Program-made: the position numbers and the translations under genes
Notes under the pieces: generated by a model
What the model saw: the letters and a program-made list of their open reading frames with translations, nothing else
The model's database searches: none
Told to the model about the DNA's origin: nothing
Assembly: GCF_020740795.1 (NCBI RefSeq)
Contig: NC_067305.1
Location: 2,790,001-2,854,000 of the forward strand
DNA: 64,000 nucleotides
Source of the DNA: Apus apus
Lineage: Eukaryota > Chordata > Aves > Apodiformes > Apodidae
Direction of reading: 5' to 3'
Shown here: positions 56,942 to 64,000 of the stretch, piece by piece
How positions within the stretch are numbered: position 1 is the stretch's first letter
How the letters are laid out: the number at the start of each line of letters is the position of its first letter

Positions 56942-58001
56942 AAGCCCTGGGAGGCGAAAAGCATCATCAGGGTGAAAATATCTCTCTCCACCCCTTCTCC
57001 CCACTGGTTTTTCTGCACTGCTGAGGCTTCTCTGCTCCTCTGCAGAGTCGTGTGTGTGTGTCCCCCGGGGCTCTGCTGCTGAGGAGTGACAAGGGTGAGC
57101 GGCTTAATTAACCTGCCATCAGCTCTTGGCAGCCAACAGCTCTGCCACTCCAGCTCTAATTAAAGCCAACAAAACCCTCCTTTATCTCCAAACCTGGCCA
57201 AGGGCTGGGATAAGGCAGGAGGCCACTGGGGAGGTGAACTCAGGCAGCTTCACCCTGGCACCCAGCCCTGTACCGAGGGGCTGGGGAATGTGTCCCCTGG
57301 GGGCTCTGCAAAGCAGCTCAGGGAAGGGAGAAGTGTGGGTGCTCCAGCCCCTCCAGCCCTTCCCACCCTGCAGGAGTAGCCCTGTCATTTCCCTGGAATA
57401 TCTGATGCTGAATTTCTTGCCTGTGTCTTATGCCCAAGGGAGGGATTTTCCACCCCAGCTCATGATCCTTCTGGAAAACCCTGGGGTGGGTTCTGGGCAT
57501 CACTTGTCTCATGGAACCATCACAGGTGAAACCTTCTGCCTGTTGGTGTTGCAGCCTGGGCTGGAAAGCAACTTGAAAATCAGAAACAGATGTTAAAAAT
57601 AATAATAATAATAATAACATGCAGAGAGGAGACAACCCCCTGGAAGGCCACGTGCCATGTGGGGAGCAGTGACTTGGAGCCTGGCACTGCTGGGGGGTGG
57701 CCCCCAGCCCCAGAGCTGCCCGTTTGGGAGGTGACCCTGCCTGGCTCTGCCCTGACCCACCAGCCCCTGTTTCCCTGCACAGCCTCTGGGCTGCCAGGAG
57801 TTGCTCACCTTGCCTTTCTGTTTCTCCTGGCAGAGGATGACTGAGCTTTACTTAGCTGAGGGGGATGATAAGAGCATTATCTGGGGGCACGGCCAGGATG
57901 AAGCAGTTGTTTGTCAGGCAACAGGCTTCTCCTGGTTCCCTAACGAAGGGAAAGGCAAGGCTAAGCCAGGGTGGGGGTTCCACAAATCCATGGACACATG
58001 G
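56942..58001. other. Gene-less stretch
   Basis: No recognised exon. 57100-57175 contains TTAATTAA and CTAATTAAAG motifs and may be regulatory. Confidence 0.35.
57596..57617. repeat. AAT microsatellite
   Basis: Seven AAT units. Confidence 0.85.
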
Positions 58002-58408
58002 GCTGCTCTGGAGCCAGGCTGGGAGAGTTGGGGTGTTCAGCCTGGAGAAGAGAAGGCTCCAGGGAGACCTTAGAGCAGCTTCCAGGGCCTGAAGGGGCTC
58101 CAGGAAAGCTGGGGAGGGGCTTGGGACAAGGGCAGGGAGGGAGAGGACAAGGGGGGATGGATGAAAACTGGAAGAGGGAGGTTGAGGTGAGACATGAGGA
58201 GGAAATCCTGGAGTGTGAGGGTGGTGAGAGCCTGGCCCAGGTTGCCCAGGGAAGCTGTGGCTGCCCCATCCCTGGCAGTGTTGAAGGGCAGGTTGGATGG
58301 GGCTTGGAGCAGCCTGGGCTGGTGGGAGGTGTCCCTGCCCGTGCAGGGAGGTTGGGACTGGATGGTCTTGAAGGTCCCTTCCAACCCAAACCATTCCATG
58401 ATTCCATG
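58002..58408 (+). mobile_element. CR1 LINE 3' fragment
   Basis: Young-subfamily copy ending CCATTCCATGATTCCATG. Confidence 0.9.
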
Positions 58409-58969
58409 TCACCTGGCTGAGCAGCATTCTGGTGCTGTTGGTGGTCCTGTTCTTCTAAGATTGTTGGGGTTTTTTTTCTCACTACATAGTTTGGGGAACT
58501 TTAATTGCTCTATGATTAAGTGACTTTTAATTTCCCTCTTGTTAAATGTAATCCCATTTCCTCTTGATTCTTTTCCTTTCTTTCTTGTTCTTTCCCCCTC
58601 CTGGAAATTAAATTAACATTCCATCTAATTACTCAGCCACTTCTCTAATTGCTGAGGGGACTGTGGTTGTTTTACTCATTTAATTAATTGAAACCCACAA
58701 TATTTAATGCAGAAGAGGATTTATTGGCTGTGGAGCTGGAGTGCAGGGCTCATCTGGCAGGAGCAGGGTGCTCCATGGAGAGGGGAGTAATTCCAGCCCA
58801 GCAGGCTGGGAAGAGCTGGATCTGAAATCCATTTTTTGGAGTATAAATACGGGGCAAATTCCTTTCCCTGCTGCTGCAGTTGCCTTTAGGTGCCTCCTTT
58901 TGAAGGGTATTTTGAAACACATCAAGTCCAGAGACCTTCCCACGGTCAGCAGAGATTTTAGGGTGATGC
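58409..58969. other. Unique AT-rich block
   Basis: 58490-58715 is much richer in A/T than its surroundings and has many TAATT/ATTAA cores. No coding potential. Confidence 0.4.
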
Positions 58970-59153
58970 TTCAGTGTGAGGGTGGGGAGAGCCTGGCCCA
59001 GGTTGCCCAGGGAAGCTGTGGCTGCCCCATCCCTGGCAGTGTTGAAGGGCAGGTTGGATGGGGCTTGGAGCAGCCTGGGCTGGTGGGAGGTGTCCCTGCC
59101 CATGCAGGGGTTGGGACTGGATGATCTTGAAGGTCCCTTCCAACCCAAACCAT
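58970..59153 (+). mobile_element. CR1 LINE 3' fragment
   Basis: Short young-subfamily copy. The terminal ATTCTATG repeats are missing. Confidence 0.88.
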
Positions 59154-60413
59154 GGTTTGCCCTCTGAAGGTGACCCTTGGGATGCTCAGCTGGCCCTGCT
59201 GCAGCACCAGCAATCCCTGAGGGCCACTGATCATCTCCTGGCATGAGAAGTGATGGCAAAAAGCCAAGGAGCAGGAGCAGGATGGAGCTGCTGGTGTGCC
59301 AGGAGCTGGAAGTGGAAGGCTGGCCCCACAGTTGGGGTTGGTGGGCCCTGGGGGAAGCCTCTGCTGGGAACAGAGGCACATTCAGGAGGGGAGATAACAG
59401 GCCCTGCTGTGTTTGCCCTGGGGGCAGGTTGCTTTGGCCCTGGTTTGTGCTGGGGATTGAAACAAATCCATTGTGTTTTGCTTTGCTGTTGACTCAGAGC
59501 AGATCAGCAGCCTGCTCCTGGGTCTGGGGAAGGGCAGGCAGGATCTCATTCAGGCCTGAGAGGTCTTTAAATGCCTGCAACTGGTCACACAGAGACCTGC
59601 CTGCAGTCTCTGCCTGTGCCCCCCCTCCAGCCCCTGTTTCTGGGCTGACTCCCCCCACTGCTCCAAGCATCCCGACTGGGATGTGACTCAGTTCAGCTCG
59701 AAGCCTGGGCTTGTTTCTCCATCCCAGTGGACAAACCCCTCCTCTCTGACTGCTTCACCTCTCGTGGGGGCAAAACCTGCCTCTGTGGTGCAGAGCAAGG
59801 CTCTGAGCTGAGCTGATCTGCCACATGTCACCAGAACATCAACACTTAGACCCCCCCCTCAACCCAAACCCAAGCCAGCCAAGGGGGCCGGATGTTTTAT
59901 TTGCAGACCTGCCAGGCATCTGTAAATTCCAGGCATCCCCACTTCCGTGGCAGGGGATTTTATAAGAGGCAGAAGAGCTTTGAAGTGAAGCCCCTTTGCC
60001 CCAGCAGCTCTTCCAGCCCCAGCAGAAGAGGAAACCTGGCTGTGCCGGAGCTGGAGCTTCCCGGCGGGATGGCTGCAGGATGAGCCCAGCTCCACTGGAT
60101 CACACCCTCTGGAATGGGGAGGAGTGAGTGGTGCTCTTGAGCTGAGCCCTCCCAGGCATGGCCACCAGCACCCAGGGGCAGGTGAGTCCCTCACAGGCTG
60201 CCAGGGGGAATGAAACTGCTTCCCCGGCAGTCGCTGGTAGCGCTGGGGTGGAGGTGTGGGCTGAGGAGCTGCCAGGGCTGAGCCACCAGGATCCCATGAG
60301 GATCTGGAGTAAGGACATGGATGTTGGACCTCTCTGGACCCAACCTGAGCTCCCCAGACTCCTTGTGTCTCTTTGCTCTAAGCCCGAGCCAGGCTGAGAG
60401 CTGTGTGAAGGTG
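59154..60413. other. Gene-less stretch
   Basis: No coding exon recognised. A TATAAG at 59961 with CpG-containing sequence downstream is a weak promoter candidate. Confidence 0.3.
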
Positions 60414-60470
60414 ACTTTAACGTGGGCTTGATGACCCGAAGGGTCTTTTCCAACCAAAATGATTCTGCAT
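60414..60470 (+). mobile_element. CR1 3' tail remnant
   Basis: The last about 55 bp of an old copy: GATGACCCGAAGGGTCTTTT then CCAACC...GATTCTG. Confidence 0.65.
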
Positions 60471-61907
60471 GAGGGATGGTGCCCAGGTTTTTAGTGAAAG
60501 CAACTCTGCAGGAGAAGTGTTGGCTGGAGGGAGGCAACTCTTTGGGCTGCTCTGCAGCAGGACCTGAATGTTGGAGCAGGTTTCTGGGATGCTCTGGCCT
60601 TGCTGACCTGTGTGACACAGCCTGGTGCCTGCTCCAGAACAAGCTCCTTCCCTTCCTACCAGCCACCTGCCAGCACCACGGCTCCTGGTTGCTGTTTCCA
60701 GCCAGTGGCACCTCTCCCCAGTCTTTGGTTCTCAACAAAACGTGACTTTCTTTCCCTGGAGGACCCTGCCAGCTCCTTCTGCATCTGTCTGAATGGTCAG
60801 CCAAGAGCTGGCAGCAGCTCCCTGCTGTTCCCCAGGAGCACCAGGGGCTTTACAAGCAAGACTTTTGGGACGAGATTTCTTTCTTTGCAGGGAGATAAAA
60901 GTCCTGGAGCAACTCCTGGCACTTTCTCCCTCTTCTCCAGTGTTTGTCTCATAGTCATTGTCTGGGCTGTCTAACCAGGACGTGGGTGATTTCTCTGCAG
61001 AGGGAGCAGGACGTAAACCCCCTGGGTTCAGCTGTTTGGGGTGAGGCTCAGAACTGGGGCTGCTCTGTGGGATGTTCCCCGTTAGGCTGGTGAGAGTGAC
61101 ACTAATGCAGCCCTCTTTGGAGGACACGTGTCATGGAGATTAGGCCATTGTGTTTGACAGCATTGAGGGCATTAGATAAATCCCCTGCCAGCCCTGCCCC
61201 TCCTCTGCTTCCCCCCGGGCGGTGCCAGGACAATGTCCTCACGCTGCTCCCTGGGCACTGATCCTCTTGGAGAATGAATCCTGCTTCATGGGGGTTGACT
61301 TGCAGCCCCCAAACCTTGCAGATGAGTCTAGGAGGACCAAGTCTGCTGCTGGAAGGCCAAAGGGATCTGAGATCCCAAAGCTGGGAGCAGAGGCTGCTGA
61401 TGTCTGAAGGGATTTATCTAAAGCTGTTCCTCCCCCCTGGCCATGGGTCAGGGCTCTGTCCTCTCTCCCTCTGGTTTGCTGTGGTTCCAGCACCAGGGAT
61501 GAAGCTGGAAGATCAGATGAATCCCTATGGTCCCTGCAGCTGTGGGTGGCTGGTGGCAGATCATGGACTGTCCCTGCTGGGGGATCTCCAGCCCATGTGC
61601 AGCTGGGCCATTTCTTGTGGCACCGTAAGAGCTCAGCTCCCCTCAGGGAACCTCTGAGCACCCCTGAGCTGCCAGGAGAGGCCATGAGGGGAGTTTGTTG
61701 TGATACCCCATGGCCTGAGATGTGCTGGATGGTCAGGTCAGCATCCCAGAGCCAGGCACCTCCAGCTGCCAGCAGTTACTTTGGAGGAGACCTTGGGAAG
61801 GCTCTGCTTTGTATCCCAAGGATCACGAGTGGCAGCATCCATCCCATCCCAGCCAAATCCTGCTCCAAGAACAAGTATCACTTGCCACTGAGAAAATGAA
61901 TCATTGA
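60471..61907. other. Gene-less stretch
   Basis: Nothing recognised. 61130-61190 has SOX-, MEIS- and GATA-like words close together. Confidence 0.3.
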
Positions 61908-62088
61908 CTCACAGACTGGTTTGGGTTGGAAGGGACCTTCAAGATCATCCAGTCCCACCCCCCTGCATGGGCAGGGACACCTCCCTCCAGCCCAGGCTGC
62001 TCCAAGCCCCATCCAACCTGCCCTTCAACACTGCCAGGGATGGGGCAGCCACAGCTTCCCTGGGCAACCTGGGCCAGGTTCTCACCAT
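61908..62088 (-). mobile_element. CR1 LINE 3' fragment
   Basis: Young-subfamily copy, tail to the left (CTCACAGACTGGTTTGGG), truncated after GGCCAGGTTCTCACCA. Confidence 0.9.
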
Positions 62089-63736
62089 GAAGGCAATTTT
62101 CTTGCAGGGCTTTGATCCAGTGTAAAACGCACAAGAACCTGACTGCTGAGGGGGAACATCTGGTCTGTGACCTCCGTGCCCGGGGAGGTGTGAACCAGCT
62201 CTTTGGAGATGTCTCCCCAGCAGGCAGGATGCTTTACAGTGCCTTGTTATTGCTCCAGAGCAGAGCCCTGGGCAAGGTTCTGGACACCTTGGGGACAGCT
62301 GGGGCTGTCCACTGTGGTTAGTGGGGCTGAGGTGTCCAAGTTCAGGTGGAGATGGAAGAAGTGCAGGTGTCTGGGACAGCCCTGCTGCCCTGTGCCAAGA
62401 CAAACTCTGCAGGAGTAGCAGCAGCAACGTTACAGCACTTCTTGCTTCGCTTCTAAACAACCTTGCTCAGTTCCTGAGGAGTGACCCGTGGGGCTTGTAC
62501 CCCATAATAGCTCCATATCCTGGCCCCTTCCAACCACCCCATCTGGCCCGTGGCCTGGGGAGAAGGGACACAGTGCAGAGTCCATGCTGCTGGAGATGGG
62601 ATCTGTTCTCCTGCCTGCCCGTGCCTGCCGCTCACTTTTGGGGTCTCCGTTTCTTACAGCTTGAGCTTTTCAATCTGTTCATAATCTGGTGTGTTCCTCA
62701 AAGCGAGGAGATGGGAATAGGCAAAGCCACCAGGCTCCTGCTGCACAGCACGTGTCCAAAGCTCAGCCCGTGCAAGAGGAAAAGGGGCTCATAAAAACAG
62801 GATTAGATTTACTCTGCCTCATTTCAGCCCGGAGCGCGCTCGTAACTCACGGTGACAGGGGAAGGTTCACCAGGCACAGACCCCACCGACAGGCATGGCA
62901 GGAACCACTTTCAATTAGGGGTTTCTTGGCAGGTTCCCAACTTTGTGTCAAACTCTTCGGGGTTGCCTTTTTGGCCGGGTCAGCTCCGAGGTGTGGAATT
63001 GAGGTCCCTGCTGAGCAGCCGGGCAGGGAGGGTTGTCTCTGCTTTGCAGGGAAGGTGGAGGATGGTCCCTGACATCCCAGGCAGGAGGAGGCTTTCCCAC
63101 CCAGCACAGAAAGGAGCCTTCAAGCTGCATTTTTCCATTGAGGAAAAAAAGACAAGAAGAAGGTGGGTTGTTGGTTGGTTTTATTTTTTTGGAAACCAGT
63201 GGATTTGGGTTGGAAAGAGAAGAGTTTCTCAAGACGTGTGCCAAAGTGAAAAAAGAAGATGAATCCAAAGTGACTCTCTCCCACCTCTCCAGGCCAGTAT
63301 CCAAGATCCAGCTGCTGGTAGAGAGGGACTGACACAACCACTGCACCCATGCCAACCCTCCCAGAACTGCTGGAAGACTGGGATGCCCGTGGTCCCCCCT
63401 GCTCTTGCTCCCAGCAGGCTGGGAGGTGGCTGAGCTGGATCAGGCTCTTGCTTCTGCATCCGCTGAAAAACTGTAAAGCCTGTTTTATGGCAGGCAGGTC
63501 TGGCCTGAAGCCTTTTTCCCCTCCCTGGAGATATCAAGGAGAAAGTCATTATTTTGCTGATTTTTGTTGACACTCTGTGTAAGAGTTGCCATGGCTCTCA
63601 CCAGGGACACCTCCCCTGGCTGGGAAACTGGGGGCCTGGGAAGGCACAAGGCAGAGCTGCTGCTATCGCCTGCCAGGAGGGAACATGGGAACATGGCTGT
63701 GCCCAGGGACACTCCCCAACATGGGAAGGACATGAT
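62089..63736. other. Gene-less stretch
   Basis: No recognised exon. 62830-63000 contains more CpG than its flanks. Confidence 0.35.
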
Positions 63737-64000
63737 GGATCTGTTGTAGCAAGTCCAGAGGAGACCACAAAGGTCTGGTGCACTTCCGTGATGGAGACAG
63801 GCTGAGAGTTGGGGTGTTCAGCCCGGAGAAGAGAAGGCTCCAGGGAGACCTTAGAGCAGCTTCCAGTGCCTGAAGGGGCTCCAGGAAAGCTGGGGAGGGG
63901 CTTGGGACAAGGGCAGGGAGGGAGAGGACAAGGGGGGATGGATGAAAACTGGCAGAGGGAGATTGAGGTGAGACATGAGGAGGGAATTCTGGAGTGTGAG
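63737..64000 (+). mobile_element. CR1 LINE 3' fragment, runs off the window
   Basis: Starts in RT sequence (CTGTTGTAGCAAGTCCAGAG). The standard 3' part is cut by the window end. Confidence 0.88.

Noticed and set aside
60100-60804. 234-codon minus-strand frame
   Set aside because: No recognisable domain and composition typical of chance open frames in GC-rich unique DNA; no splice or promoter context.
54083-64000. NRTN mature growth-factor exon
   Set aside because: Searched for a cystine-knot pattern such as RYC-x-GxC with a CCRP motif in the frames shown; none found in the window.

Overview
The window looks like a stretch of a bird genome, probably a neoavian and possibly a songbird microchromosome. 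I infer this from about thirty copies or fragments of the CR1 retrotransposon 3' end, short introns, GC-rich genes and two G/C-rich minisatellites. The gene set corresponds to human 19p13.3, where RFX2, DUS3L and NRTN lie close together.

Left part (1-21,300), gene-dense. The last five coding exons of RFX2 (+, 151-4115) are followed by a long 3' untranslated region that carries a 22-bp minisatellite with an array of CACGTG E-boxes. Next is a complete three-coding-exon LARP6-like RNA-binding protein gene (+, 8198-10199). A complete 13-exon DUS3L tRNA-dihydrouridine synthase gene follows on the minus strand (12022-21212). LARP6-like and DUS3L converge and leave about 1.3 kb between their poly(A) signals. 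DUS3L starts in a CpG-rich promoter with a YY1-type motif over its start codon. A TATA box pointing the other way lies about 60 bp upstream, so the promoter may be bidirectional. Intron 1 of DUS3L is nearly filled by a G-rich minisatellite.

Right part (21,300-64,000), gene-poor. I find no recognisable protein-coding gene in about 42 kb. It holds many CR1 copies in both orientations, including one CR1 inserted into another. It also holds a decayed endogenous-retrovirus-like fragment, an 81-bp triplication, small microsatellites and several AT-rich blocks that could be conserved non-coding DNA. Three short exon-like segments have good splice signals. One, at 53825-53945, encodes a signal-peptide-like start; NRTN is expected on this side of DUS3L, but I cannot show that this exon belongs to it.

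The three genes share no obvious pathway. RFX2 is a transcription factor of ciliogenesis and spermatogenesis, LARP6-like is an RNA-binding protein, and DUS3L modifies RNA. Their grouping is most simply read as conserved synteny.
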